64,000 bases of DNA from Xylanimonas oleitrophica (GCF_003244315.1 NZ_QKWH01000003.1:62001-126000); one strand, 5' to 3'; counted from the first letter of the stretch, positions 18,186 to 27,476 are shown. Numbers and translations are program-made. The notes: generated from the sequence alone by a model not told the origin.

Positions 18186-19775
18186 TTGCCCACCGCACCA
18201 CCCACCCTCGACCCGCCGCGCGCGCGTACCTCGCACGCGCGCGACTTCGGACCCGGCTTCCTCGTCAAGCTCGTCCTCATGGCCGTCATCGACGCGCTCG
18301 GCGTCTTCGGCCTCCTGGCCTGCTGGCGCGAGGGCTCCATGGGCATCTTCTGGGCGCTGCTGCTGCTCCTGGTCGCTGCCAACTACGTCTACTTCTCGAA
18401 GCGGGCGCTGGCAGGCAAGTACATCTACCCCGGCCTGGCGTTCCTGCTCGTCTTCCAGATCTACGTGGTGGGTTACACCGCCTGGGTCTCGTTCACCAAC
18501 TACGGCGACGGCCACAACTCCACCAAGGAACAGGCGATCGAGGCGCTGCTGCAGCAGAACGAGCGTCGCGTCGAGGGGTCGGCCGCCTACCCGCTCGCCG
18601 TCGTCACCGACGGTGACGACCTGGGCTTCGCCATCGTCGACGACGGCCGCGTCCTCGCCGGCACGGCCGAGCGTCCGCTGGAGGAGGTCGACGGCGCCAC
18701 CGGCGCCGACGGACAGGCGCCCACCGTCGTCCCGGGGTGGACGGTGCTGAGCTACCAGGAGGTCATCGCTCGCCAGCAGGAGGTCACGGCGCTGCGCGTC
18801 CCCGTCTCCGACGACGCCGAGGACGGCTCGATCCGCACCCAGGACGCCCGCACGGGGTACGCGTTCACCCCGAGCCTGCACTACGAGGAGCAGGCCGACA
18901 CCATGACGGACGCCCTGACCGGCGTCGTCTACCGTCCCAACGCCGAGGGACAGTTCGAGGCGGAGGACGGCACCAGGCTCCCCGTGGGGTGGCGGGTGCC
19001 GGTGGGCTTCGACAACTACGTCACCGCGTTCGGTGACGAGCGCTACTCCGGCCCGTTCCTGCGCATCCTCGCCTGGACGGTCGCGTTCGCGGTGCTGTCC
19101 GTGGTCACCACGTTCCTGCTGGGCCTGTTCCTGGCGATCACGTTCAACGACGTGCGGCTGCGCGGGCGCAAGGCGTACCGGACGCTGCTGATCCTCCCGT
19201 ACGCCATCCCCGGGTTCCTCGCCGCCCTGCTGTGGGCGGGCCTGCTCAACCGCAGCTACGGGTTCGTCAACCAGGTGCTGCTGGGCGGGGCCGCGATCCC
19301 GTGGCTCACCGACCCGTGGCTGGCCAAGCTCTCCGTGCTGGGCGTGAACCTGTGGCTCGGGTTCCCGTACATGTTCCTCATCTGCACCGGCGCGCTGCAG
19401 TCGTTGCCCGGGGACGTCATGGAGGCGGCGAAGATCGACGGCGCCGGGCGCTGGCGCACCTGGCGCTCCATCACGCTCCCGCTGCTGCTGGTCTCGACCG
19501 CGCCGCTGCTCATCTCGTCGTTCGCCTTCAACTTCAACAACTTCACGCTGATCTACATGCTCACCAAGGGCGGGCCACGCTTCGAGGACGCCTCGGTGCC
19601 GCTCGGGCACACCGACATCCTCATCTCGATGGTCTACAGCGTCTCCGGCCTGGACGGCACCGCCGCCAAGGACTACGGCCTGGCGAGCGCCCTGTCGATC
19701 GTCATCTTCGTCATCGTCGGCACGATCTCCGCCCTCGCGTTCCGGCAGACCCGCAAGCTCGAGGAGGTCATGTGA
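18186..19775 (+). CDS. malF: Maltodextrin ABC transporter permease MalF
   Basis: A 529-aa membrane subunit. Three N-terminal hydrophobic segments (KLVLMAVIDALGVFGLLACW; FWALLLLLVAANYVYF; YPGLAFLLVFQIYVVGYTAW) are followed by a large extracytoplasmic domain of about 180 residues (about 105-285), comparable in place to the MalF P2 domain. The five-helix transporter core then begins at FLRILAWTVAFAVL, with the EAA motif EAAKIDGAGRWRTWRSITLPLL that would dock the ATPase. The start is TTG 18186 with GGAGG 5 nt upstream. An earlier in-frame codon at 18117 falls inside the preceding hairpin. It overlaps malG by 4 nt. Confidence 0.93.
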   Translation: MPTAPPTLDPPRARTSHARDFGPGFLVKLVLMAVIDALGVFGLLACWREGSMGIFWALLLLLVAANYVYFSKRALAGKYIYPGLAFLLVFQIYVVGYTAWVSFTNYGDGHNSTKEQAIEALLQQNERRVEGSAAYPLAVVTDGDDLGFAIVDDGRVLAGTAERPLEEVDGATGADGQAPTVVPGWTVLSYQEVIARQQEVTALRVPVSDDAEDGSIRTQDARTGYAFTPSLHYEEQADTMTDALTGVVYRPNAEGQFEAEDGTRLPVGWRVPVGFDNYVTAFGDERYSGPFLRILAWTVAFAVLSVVTTFLLGLFLAITFNDVRLRGRKAYRTLLILPYAIPGFLAALLWAGLLNRSYGFVNQVLLGGAAIPWLTDPWLAKLSVLGVNLWLGFPYMFLICTGALQSLPGDVMEAAKIDGAGRWRTWRSITLPLLLVSTAPLLISSFAFNFNNFTLIYMLTKGGPRFEDASVPLGHTDILISMVYSVSGLDGTAAKDYGLASALSIVIFVIVGTISALAFRQTRKLEEVM

Positions 19776-20665
19776 GCGCCCCCGTCGCACCCGAGGCCGC
19801 GCCGCTGCGCACCCGCATGCCTGCCCGGGAGTGGGTCCGCGAGCTGGGCTGGCGCCACGTCGTCGGCGTGGTGGCCGTCGCCTACGCCGCCTTCCCGCTC
19901 GTCTACGTGGTGTCCGCGTCGCTGTCGGTCAACGGCACCCTCACCGGGTCCAACAGCCTGTTCGCCTCCGTCAGCGGCGACAACTATGCGGCCCTGGCCG
20001 ACACCCGGTTCTGGACCTGGGTGGTCAACACCCTCCAGATCGCGGTCGCCACGGCGGTGGGCACGGTGCTCATGGGTGCGGCAGCCGCCTACGCGTTCTC
20101 CCGCTTCCGGTTCACCGGGCGGCGGGTGGGCCTCACGTCGCTGCTGGTGATCCAGATGTTCCCGCAGATGCTCGCCTTCGTCGCCGTGTTCCTGCTCCTG
20201 CTGGCCATCGGCGAGGTGTTCCCCGCCCTCGGGCTCAACAGCAAGCTCGGGCTGATCTGCGTGTACCTCGGCGGGGCTCTGGGAGTGAACACGTTCCTCA
20301 TGTACGGGTTCTTCAACACCGTGCCCAAGGAGATCGACGAGGCCGCCAAGATCGACGGAGCCACCCACGCCCAGATCTACTGGACCATCGTGCTGCGGCT
20401 CGTGTCGCCCATCCTCGCCGTCGTCGGGCTGCTGAGCTTCATCAGCACCTTCGGCGAGTTCATCCTCGCGCGGGTGGTGCTGCAGTCACAGGGCAGCTGG
20501 ACCCTCGCGGTGGGACTCTACGGGTGGGTCTCCAACCAGCTCGACGCCAACTGGGGCCTGTTCGCGGCCGGCGCCGTCATCTCGGCGCTGCCCGTCCTGG
20601 CGCTGTTCCTGTTCCTGCAGAAGTACATCGTGGGCGGCCTGACGGCCGGCTCCGTGAAGGGCTGA
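19772..20665 (+). CDS. malG: Maltodextrin ABC transporter permease MalG
   Basis: A 297-aa partner permease with six hydrophobic segments. FPLVYVVSASLSVNGTL near the N-terminus, YAFSRFRFTGRR and the EAA loop EAAKIDGATHAQIYWTIVLRLVSP are typical of MalG. The C-terminus ends FLQKYIVGGLTAGSVKG, as in maltose permeases where this tail reaches into the ATPase dimer. GTG 19772 overlaps the malF stop (GTGA), with GAGGAGG upstream inside malF. No ATPase gene follows; the next gene encodes a GH13 enzyme, so the ATPase must come from elsewhere, as with multi-sugar MsiK proteins. Confidence 0.94.
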   Translation: MSAPVAPEAAPLRTRMPAREWVRELGWRHVVGVVAVAYAAFPLVYVVSASLSVNGTLTGSNSLFASVSGDNYAALADTRFWTWVVNTLQIAVATAVGTVLMGAAAAYAFSRFRFTGRRVGLTSLLVIQMFPQMLAFVAVFLLLLAIGEVFPALGLNSKLGLICVYLGGALGVNTFLMYGFFNTVPKEIDEAAKIDGATHAQIYWTIVLRLVSPILAVVGLLSFISTFGEFILARVVLQSQGSWTLAVGLYGWVSNQLDANWGLFAAGAVISALPVLALFLFLQKYIVGGLTAGSVKG

Positions 20666-20675
20666 GAGGGATCGC

Positions 20676-22577
20676 ATGAGCCTGCTGGACCAGCCGCACC
20701 ACGACGGCTCGGCGGCCTACGTGCCGCCCGGGCCCGTCACGCCCGGCGACGCCGTGCCCGTCCGGGTGCGGGTGCCGCACGCCGCCGACGTGCAGGGGGT
20801 GTGGGTGCGCACCGTGCGCGACGGCGAGCCGCGCGTCACCGAGGCCCGCCTCGACGTGCGCGGGGAGCACGAGGACACCTACGTCGCCGACGTCGTCGTG
20901 CACAACCCGGTGACCGGCTACCGGTTCCTGCTGGGCACCCCGCGGGCTCCGGGCGGCTACCGGTGGCTCGACGGCACCGGCGTGCAGGACCACGACGTGC
21001 CCGACGCCGCCGACTTCCGGCTCACCAGCGCGCCGCTGCCGCCGAGCTGGCCGGGAGAGGGAACCGTCTACCAGGTCTTCCCCGACCGGTTCGCCCGCTC
21101 TGCCGCCGCCGACGAGCGGCCCGTCCCCGACTGGGCCGTGCCCACCGCCTGGGACACCGAGCCCGCCCCCGACGCGCCCCTCACGAGCACCCAGCTCTAC
21201 GGCGGAGACCTGGCCGGCGTCGCCGAGCACCTCGACCACCTCGAGTCGCTCGGCGTCTCCACCCTCTACCTCACCCCCTTCTTCGCCGGGCGCTCCAACC
21301 ACCGCTACGACGCCTCGACCTTCGACCACGTCGACCCGCTCCTCGGCGGGGACGAGGCGCTCGCGGCGCTCTCGGCCGCCGTCCACGCCCGCGGCATGCG
21401 CCTGATGGGCGACATCACCACCAACCACACCGGCGAGGGGCACGACTGGTTCACCCGCGCCGAGACCGACCCGGCATCGCCGGAGCACCGCATGTTCCTG
21501 TGGGCGGGGCAGGGCGAGATCGCCGAGGGCGGCGTCGATGTCGCCTACCCCGGCCCGGGCCGCCCAGGATACGTCTCCTGGCTGGGCCACGGCTCCCTCC
21601 CCAAGCTCGACTGGGGGAGCGAGGAGGTCTGGCGCCGCATGGTCGACGCCGACGACTCCGCCATCGCCCGCTGGCTCCAGGAGCCCTACGGCCTCGACGG
21701 CTGGCGCGTCGACGTCGCCAACATGACCGGCCGCTACGGCGCCACCGACCGCACCCTGGAGGTGGCACGCCGCCTGCGCGCCCGCCTGACCGGCCTGCGT
21801 CCGGACGCCGCCCTCGTCGCCGAGCACTTCCACGACTACACCGCCGACCTGCCCGGCGACGGCTGGCACGCCACCATGAACTACTCCGGCTTCGCCCGGC
21901 CCGTCTGGGGCTGGCTCGCCGACCCCCACGGCGCACCCCAGTACGGGCTCCCCGTGCGCACCACCCCCCGCCCGGCGGGCGCCATGGTCGCCGCCATGCG
22001 CGCCTTCGCCTCCCGCGTGCCCTGGCAGGTCGCCGCCGCCCAGTGGAACCTCCTCGGCTCCCACGACACGCCCCGCCTGCGCACCGTCGTCGGCTCCGCC
22101 GAGGCCGTCGAGCTCGCCGCCACGCTCCTGCACACCTACCCCGGCACCCCCTTCGTCTTCGCCGGGGACGAGGTGGGCGCCACCGGCACCAACGGCGAGC
22201 ACGGCCGCGTCACCATGGCCTGGGACCAGGCCGCCACCGGCGGCCCCCGGTGGGACACCGCCACCCTCGACGTCTACCAGGCGCTGTCGCGCCTGCGCCG
22301 GGGCTCCACCGCCCTGCGTGACGGCGGGCTGCGCTGGGCCGTGGTCGAGGACGACGCCGTCGCCTGGCTGCGCGAGACGCCCGGCGAGCGCGTGCTCGTC
22401 GTCGTCGCCCGCGCACCCTGGTCCGGAGCCACCCTGCCCCCGGCGGTGCTCGGCGACGACGCCCCCGAGCTGCTCCACGGCGGTCGCCTCGTGGACACCC
22501 CGGCGCTCGCGGTCACGGCCGACGGTGTCCGCCTCTCGGGGGAGGGGCCTGCCGTCGGAGTCTGGCGCCTGGCCTAG
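20676..22577 (+). CDS. GH13 glycosidase with N-terminal beta domain (maltodextrin/neopullulanase-like)
   Basis: A 633-aa cytoplasmic GH13 enzyme. Residues about 1-120 form a beta-rich module (VPVRVRVPHAADVQGVWVRTV; YVADVVVHNPVTGYRFLLG) resembling the N-terminal domain of neopullulanases and cyclomaltodextrinases. The catalytic barrel starts at GEGTVYQVFPDRFARS; region I is LMGDITTNHTG, region II GWRVDVANMTG with the nucleophile Asp, region III LVAEHFHD with the acid Glu, and region IV LLGSHDTPRL. It begins 10 nt after malG and shares its operon, so probably debranches or shortens imported dextrins. Specificity is not certain. Its TAG stop doubles as part of the dgt -10 hexamer. Confidence 0.9.
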   Translation: MSLLDQPHHDGSAAYVPPGPVTPGDAVPVRVRVPHAADVQGVWVRTVRDGEPRVTEARLDVRGEHEDTYVADVVVHNPVTGYRFLLGTPRAPGGYRWLDGTGVQDHDVPDAADFRLTSAPLPPSWPGEGTVYQVFPDRFARSAAADERPVPDWAVPTAWDTEPAPDAPLTSTQLYGGDLAGVAEHLDHLESLGVSTLYLTPFFAGRSNHRYDASTFDHVDPLLGGDEALAALSAAVHARGMRLMGDITTNHTGEGHDWFTRAETDPASPEHRMFLWAGQGEIAEGGVDVAYPGPGRPGYVSWLGHGSLPKLDWGSEEVWRRMVDADDSAIARWLQEPYGLDGWRVDVANMTGRYGATDRTLEVARRLRARLTGLRPDAALVAEHFHDYTADLPGDGWHATMNYSGFARPVWGWLADPHGAPQYGLPVRTTPRPAGAMVAAMRAFASRVPWQVAAAQWNLLGSHDTPRLRTVVGSAEAVELAATLLHTYPGTPFVFAGDEVGATGTNGEHGRVTMAWDQAATGGPRWDTATLDVYQALSRLRRGSTALRDGGLRWAVVEDDAVAWLRETPGERVLVVVARAPWSGATLPPAVLGDDAPELLHGGRLVDTPALAVTADGVRLSGEGPAVGVWRLA

Positions 22578-22580
22578 GCT
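22575..22580 (+). promoter_or_regulatory. -10 hexamer for dgt overlapping the upstream stop codon
   Basis: TAGGCT lies 6 nt before the GTG start of dgt, and its first three bases are the stop codon of the GH13 gene. This spacing predicts a leaderless dgt mRNA. No ribosome binding site is present before the GTG. Confidence 0.55.
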
Positions 22581-22586
22581 CTCTCC

Positions 22587-23927
22587 GTGCAGACCTTCGA
22601 GCCCGCTCCGTTCGAGCAGGGCGCGTTCGACCCCGACGTCGTCGGCGGCGTGCCCCGCCCCACCGAGGGCGAGCACGGCACGCTCTCCTACGGGGACGCT
22701 GACGTCGAGCGGTACGTCACCGAGCCGCCCAAGCAGAAGTCCCGCACCCCGTTCGAGCGTGACCGCGCCCGCGTGGTGCACTCCTCGGCGATGCGCCGCC
22801 TGGGTGCCAAGACGCAGGTGCTCGCCCCGGGCACCGACGACTTCGTGCGGACCCGCCTGACGCACTCGCTCGAGGTGGCCCAGGTGGGCCGCGAGATGGG
22901 GCGCGCGCTGGGCTGCGACCCCGACCTCGTGGACACCGCCTGCCTCACGCACGACCTCGGCCACCCGCCGTTCGGGCACAACGGCGAGCGGGCGCTCGCC
23001 GAGCTCGCCGCCGGCATCGGCGGCTTCGAGGGCAACGCCCAGACGCTGCGCCTGCTGACCCGCCTGGAGCCCAAGGTCTTCACGGCCGACGGCGAGCCGG
23101 CGGGCCTCAACCTGACCCGTGCGTCGCTGGACGCGAGCGTCAAGTACCCGTGGGCGCTCGGACAGGGTCCGCGCCGGCCCGACGGCTCCGTGAGCGGCAA
23201 GTTCGGCGTCTACCCCGACGACGCGCTGGTGTTCGAGTGGCTGCGCCAGGGCGCCCCGGACGGTGTGAAGTCGATGGAGGCGCAGGTCATGGACCTGGCC
23301 GACGACATCAGCTACTCGGTGCACGACGTCGAGGACGCCGTCGTCGGCGGGCGCCTGGACCTGGCGCTGCTCGACTCCGCCGAGGAGCGGGCGCGCGTGG
23401 TCGAGGCCGTGCGTGCCTGGTACGGCGACTGGCACCCTGTCGACGGGCTCGAGGAAGCGCTCGGGCGGCTGCGCGAGTCCGGCCTGCTCATGACGGACTT
23501 CGACGGCTCCCGCCGGGCCCTGGCCCACCTCAAGGACCTCACCAGCTCCCTCATCGGCCGCTTCAGCGGAGCGGCGCAGCAGGCCACACGGGAGCGGTTC
23601 GGTCCCGGCCCGCACACCCGGTACGGGGCACGGCTGCTCGTTCCCGAGGAGACGCAGCTGGAGATCCTCGCGCTCAAGGGCGTCGCCGTCGCCTATGTGA
23701 TGGCGCCCCGTGAGCGGGAGCCGGTGTACCAGGCGCAGCGCGAGATCGTGGCCGACCTGGTCCACGTGCTCGCCGACCGGGCGCCCGTGGCCCTCGAGCC
23801 GTCCTTCGCCGCGGACTGGAAGGCGGCCCCCGACGACGACGCGCGGCTGCGTGTGGTGATCGACCAGGTGGCCTCGCTCACCGACGTCTCCGCGATGCAG
23901 TGGCACGGACGGCTCGTCGGTCGCTGA
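22587..23927 (+). CDS. dgt: Deoxyguanosinetriphosphate triphosphohydrolase-like protein
   Basis: A 446-aa HD-domain dNTPase that would cleave dGTP or other dNTPs to the nucleoside and triphosphate. The HD metal motif is visible as RTRLTHSLEVAQVGREMGRAL (His), CLTHDLGHPPFGHNGERAL (HD) and MDLADDISYSVHDVEDAV (downstream Asp). The N-terminus RTPFERDRARVVHSSAMRRLGAKTQV is conserved in the family. The GTG 22587 start has a -10-like hexamer 6 nt upstream and no ribosome site. It precedes dnaG, an arrangement common in actinobacteria. Real substrate choice among dNTPs is unknown. Confidence 0.94.
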   Translation: MQTFEPAPFEQGAFDPDVVGGVPRPTEGEHGTLSYGDADVERYVTEPPKQKSRTPFERDRARVVHSSAMRRLGAKTQVLAPGTDDFVRTRLTHSLEVAQVGREMGRALGCDPDLVDTACLTHDLGHPPFGHNGERALAELAAGIGGFEGNAQTLRLLTRLEPKVFTADGEPAGLNLTRASLDASVKYPWALGQGPRRPDGSVSGKFGVYPDDALVFEWLRQGAPDGVKSMEAQVMDLADDISYSVHDVEDAVVGGRLDLALLDSAEERARVVEAVRAWYGDWHPVDGLEEALGRLRESGLLMTDFDGSRRALAHLKDLTSSLIGRFSGAAQQATRERFGPGPHTRYGARLLVPEETQLEILALKGVAVAYVMAPREREPVYQAQREIVADLVHVLADRAPVALEPSFAADWKAAPDDDARLRVVIDQVASLTDVSAMQWHGRLVGR

Positions 23928-23964
23928 CGCCCGGAGCCTGACGCCCGCGCCCGCCCGTGAGGCC

Positions 23965-23970
23965 TAGACT
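23965..23970 (+). promoter_or_regulatory. -10 hexamer for dnaG (leaderless type)
   Basis: TAGACT lies 7 nt before the dnaG GTG, so transcription could start on the start codon. The gap to dgt is only 50 nt, so read-through from dgt is also likely. Confidence 0.5.
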
Positions 23971-23977
23971 CGGGGCC

Positions 23978-25924
23978 GTGGCGGGGCTGATCAAGCGCGA
24001 GGACGTGGAAGCCGTCCGCGAGCGCGCCCGCATCGACGAGATCGTCTCCGCGCACGTGACGCTGAAGCCTGCCGGCGTCGGCTCGCTCAAGGGGCTGTGC
24101 CCCTTCCACGACGAGCGATCGCCGTCGTTCCACGTGCGGCCCGGGGTGGGGCGTTACCACTGCTTCGGGTGCGGCGAGGGCGGCGACGTCATCTCGTTCG
24201 TGCAGAAGGTCGACGGGATGAGCTTTACCGAGGCGGTCGAGTACCTGGCCGACCGGGTGGGCGTCCAGCTCCGGTACGAGGACTCGCGCGGCGGGTCGGC
24301 GACGCCCGCCCGCCGCGAGGAGCCGGGCCGCCGTCAGCGCCTGCTCGAGGCGAACCGGGTGGCCCAGGAGTTCTACGCCTCCCAGCTCTTCAGCCCGGGC
24401 GAGGCGGCAGCGGGTCGTAAGTTCCTGGCGGAGCGCAGCTTCGACCGCGCCGACGCCGAGAAGTTCGGGGTGGGTTACGCGCCCACGGGCTGGGACTCGC
24501 TCTCCCGCCACCTGCAGGGCAAGGGGTTCACGCAGGCCGAGCTGGTCGCGGCCGGTCTGGTCAGCCAGGGGCAGCGCGGGGTGTACGACAGGTTCCGCGG
24601 CCGCCTCGTGTGGCCGATCCGGGACACGACGGGTGCCGTCGTCGGCTTCGGCGCGCGCCGCCTGTACGAGGACGACCAGGGCCCCAAGTACCTCAACACC
24701 CCCGAGACCACGCTCTACAAGAAGTCCCAGGTGCTCTACGGCATCGACCTGGCCAAGAAGGCGATCGCGCAGTCCAAGCGCGTGGTGGTGGTCGAGGGGT
24801 ACACGGACGTCATGGCGGCCCACCTGTCGGGGGTGGAGGTCGCGGTGGCCACGTGCGGCACGGCGTTCGGGCCGGACCACGCCAAGATCGTGCGGCGCCT
24901 GCTGGGCGACTACACGGCCGGCGGCGGCCTGCAGCTCTCCTCCGGGCAGTCGCTGGGGGGCGAGGTCATCTTCACGTTCGACGGCGACGCCGCGGGCCAG
25001 AAGGCCGCGATGCGCGCGTTCGGCGAGGACCAGCGCTTCCACGCGCAGACGTTCGTGGCGGTGGAGCCGAGCGGCATGGACCCGTGCGACCTGCGCATGG
25101 CCAAGGGCCCGCAGGCGGTCAAGGCGCTGGTGGACGGCCGGGTGCCGCTGTTCGAGTTCGTCATCCGCACCACGCTGGCCGGGTTCGACCTGGACACGGT
25201 CGAGGGCCGGGTGGGGGCGCTGCGGTCCTCGGCGCCGCTCGTCGCGGGCATCCGGGACCGCGCGATGCAGCTCGGTTACTCGCGGTCCCTGGCCCGCTGG
25301 ATCGGCATCGACACCGAGGAGGTGCGGCGCGAGGTCTCGCGCGCGGCGACGGCGCCCGGTCCGGTGCAGCGCCGCGGTGCGCAGCAGGAGCGGGGCCCGG
25401 CCCGCCCGGCGACGGGGGAGCAGCCCGCCGCGCCGTCGATGCCGATGCCGGACCCGCGCGACCCGGTGGCCCGTACCGAACGGATGGCGCTGGTGACGGT
25501 GCTGCAGTACCCGCAGCACGTGCCGCCGGTGTTCGACGAGCTGGGTGAGGACGCGTTCGGGGTGCCGGCGTGGCGGGCGGTGCACGCGGCCGTGCGTGCG
25601 GCGGGCGGGGTGGCCGCGGGCCGGACGATGGCGGGCGGCGCGTGGGTCGAGGCCGTCTCGGACCAGGCGCCGGAGACGGTGGCGGGGCTCGTGGACGAGC
25701 TGGCGGTGGCACCGCTGCCCGAGGACCGTGAGGCGGTCATCGGGCGGTTCGTGGCCGACGTCGTCCGGGCCTTGCAGGACCTCGGGCTGACCCGCCGGAT
25801 CGCCGACGCGAAGAGCCGGTTGCAGCGGCTGGACCCGAACGGGGACGCGGACGCCTACCGGGACGCGTTCGCGGAGCTGCTCAAGCTGGAGGCTGAGCGG
25901 CGCACCCTGCGCGAGAACGTCTGA
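23978..25924 (+). CDS. dnaG: DNA primase DnaG
   Basis: The 648-aa primase makes RNA primers for DNA replication. The CHC2 zinc finger is at residues about 41-65 (CPFHDERSPSF then YHCFGCGEGGD). The TOPRIM core includes VVVVEGYTDVMAAH near residue 270 with the catalytic Glu, CGTAFGPDH and FTFDGDAAGQKAAMRAF near residue 331 with the metal-binding Asp pair. A Pro/Ala-rich linker near residue 470 joins a C-terminal helical domain of about 150 residues that would bind the replicative helicase. GTG 23978 gives the family start MAGLIKREDVEAVRERARID; a longer frame from 23957 is unlikely. It converges on an MFS gene. Confidence 0.97.
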   Translation: MAGLIKREDVEAVRERARIDEIVSAHVTLKPAGVGSLKGLCPFHDERSPSFHVRPGVGRYHCFGCGEGGDVISFVQKVDGMSFTEAVEYLADRVGVQLRYEDSRGGSATPARREEPGRRQRLLEANRVAQEFYASQLFSPGEAAAGRKFLAERSFDRADAEKFGVGYAPTGWDSLSRHLQGKGFTQAELVAAGLVSQGQRGVYDRFRGRLVWPIRDTTGAVVGFGARRLYEDDQGPKYLNTPETTLYKKSQVLYGIDLAKKAIAQSKRVVVVEGYTDVMAAHLSGVEVAVATCGTAFGPDHAKIVRRLLGDYTAGGGLQLSSGQSLGGEVIFTFDGDAAGQKAAMRAFGEDQRFHAQTFVAVEPSGMDPCDLRMAKGPQAVKALVDGRVPLFEFVIRTTLAGFDLDTVEGRVGALRSSAPLVAGIRDRAMQLGYSRSLARWIGIDTEEVRREVSRAATAPGPVQRRGAQQERGPARPATGEQPAAPSMPMPDPRDPVARTERMALVTVLQYPQHVPPVFDELGEDAFGVPAWRAVHAAVRAAGGVAAGRTMAGGAWVEAVSDQAPETVAGLVDELAVAPLPEDREAVIGRFVADVVRALQDLGLTRRIADAKSRLQRLDPNGDADAYRDAFAELLKLEAERRTLRENV

Positions 25925-25947
25925 CGGCGAAGGCTCACCTCGGTGGA

Positions 25948-25993
25948 CGTCACGCCGTCGGCCAGCCCCCGGGGGCGCTCCGACGGCGTGACG
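25948..25993. terminator. Hairpin between convergent dnaG and MFS genes
   Basis: Outer arms 25948-25961 and 25980-25993 pair over 14 bp, and an inner GCCCCC/GGGGGC stem lies in the loop. It is placed to end both dnaG and the MFS gene. Confidence 0.75.
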
Positions 25994-26009
25994 GCCGGGC
26001 TCGTGGGCG

Positions 26010-27476
26010 TCAGGCCGTCGCCGGCTCGCTCTCCTGAGCGGCCTGCGCCCGGCGGCGCTCGACGGCGGCGTGCCTGTCGGCGGGCATGAGGCAGGCCGCG
26101 ACGAGCAGCGCCACGGCCACCACGGCGAGCGCGACGAACACCAGCCGCATCGCCGTCAGCACGCCGTCGCCCTGCGGGGTCCCGTCCGGGCCGAGCGTGG
26201 TGTGGGCGTTGACGATCGCGCCGAGCACGGCGACGCCCACGGCCGACCCGATGGAGCGGGCGAACATGTTGGCGCCGGTCACCGCCCCGCGCTCGGTGGC
26301 TCCCGCCGAGGTCTGTGCGGCGATGAGGGTGGGCACCGCCGTCAGGCCCATGCCGATGCCGACGACGAAGCAGAACGCCCCCACGAGCACGAGCGAGGAG
26401 CCCGCACCGAGCAGCAGCATGAGGCCGCTGCCGACCACCACGAGGCTGGAGCCGATGACGGCGGTGAGGCGGAAGCCGATCCGCAGGTACAGGTGCCCGG
26501 CGTTCGACGCCGAGATCGGCCAGCCGATCGTGAGCGCGGCGAGCGCGAAGCCTGCCAGCAGGGCGCCGAAGCCCAGCACCTGCTGGGCGTAGATCGGCAC
26601 GTACGTCGACAGGCCGACGACGATGACGCCGACCAGCAGCGAGACCGTGGTGGAGGCGCCGACGACGCGGCGCCGCAGGATGCTCAGGTCCACGATCGGG
26701 TGGGCGGTGCGGCGCCCGTGCAGGGCGAACCACACGAGGAGGCCGACGGCGGCGGCGAAGATCGCGACGGACGGTGCGGACGCCCAGGCCCAGCTGTTGC
26801 CGCCCTCGAGGAGGCCGAGGAGCAGGAGCGTGCTGCCCCCGGTCAGCAGCGCGGCGCCCAGGTAGTCGATGGGTTCGTGCGTGGGCTGGTGCGAGGACTC
26901 GTGGTAGCGGCGGGCCAGCATGAGCGCGGCGAGGGCGGCGAGCGGCAGGTTGACCCAGAAGATCCACTGCCAGCTCACGAACTCGCTGAACACGCCGCCG
27001 AGCGTGGGGCCGACGACAGACGCGATACCCCACACGGAGGCCAGGTAGCCCTGCGTCTTGGCTCGCTCCTCGAGCGTGTAGATGTCGCTGGTGATCGTCA
27101 TCGACACCGGCATGACGGCTCCGGCACCCAGGCCCTGGACCACCCGGCCGGCGATCAGCGCCGACATCGACCAGGCGGCCCCGGCCAGGGCCGAGCCGAC
27201 GAAGAACAGGCCGATGCCGACGAGCATGAGGCGCTTGCGGCCCAGGATGTCGGCCAGGCGCCCGAACAGCGGGGTGCTCACGGCCTGGGCCAGGAGGTAG
27301 GTGGAGAAGAGCCAGGGGACCTGGTCGAAGCTGCCGAGCTCGCGGGCGATCGTGGACGACGCCGTGGCGATGATCGTGGCGTCGAGCGCGACCAGCGCCG
27401 TCGAGAGCATGAGGGACAGCAGGACGGGACCCCGCTCGGAGCGCAGGCCCACCGAGGAACGTGAGGTTGTCGGCAC
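26010..27476 (-). CDS. MFS transporter, DHA2 drug exporter family
   Basis: A 488-aa exporter with about 14 hydrophobic segments. Helix 1 has LVALDATIIATASSTIA, the 2-3 loop has GRLADILGRKRLML (motif A), and helix 5 has VVGPTLGGVFSEFVSWQWIFWVNLPLA, a DHA2 hallmark. The start is GTG 27476; no ribosome site is obvious. The C-terminal tail is charged and Ala/Glu-rich. It is distinct in sequence from the other DHA2 protein at 4.7-6.2 kb, so not a recent duplicate. No regulator is adjacent. The substrate is unknown. Confidence 0.9.
   Translation of the reverse strand: MPTTSRSSVGLRSERGPVLLSLMLSTALVALDATIIATASSTIARELGSFDQVPWLFSTYLLAQAVSTPLFGRLADILGRKRLMLVGIGLFFVGSALAGAAWSMSALIAGRVVQGLGAGAVMPVSMTITSDIYTLEERAKTQGYLASVWGIASVVGPTLGGVFSEFVSWQWIFWVNLPLAALAALMLARRYHESSHQPTHEPIDYLGAALLTGGSTLLLLGLLEGGNSWAWASAPSVAIFAAAVGLLVWFALHGRRTAHPIVDLSILRRRVVGASTTVSLLVGVIVVGLSTYVPIYAQQVLGFGALLAGFALAALTIGWPISASNAGHLYLRIGFRLTAVIGSSLVVVGSGLMLLLGAGSSLVLVGAFCFVVGIGMGLTAVPTLIAAQTSAGATERGAVTGANMFARSIGSAVGVAVLGAIVNAHTTLGPDGTPQGDGVLTAMRLVFVALAVVAVALLVAACLMPADRHAAVERRRAQAAQESEPATA

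Noticed and set aside
20577-23906. Minus-strand open frame of 1109 codons
   Set aside because: Shadow of the GH13 and dgt genes, which have complete catalytic motifs on the plus strand.
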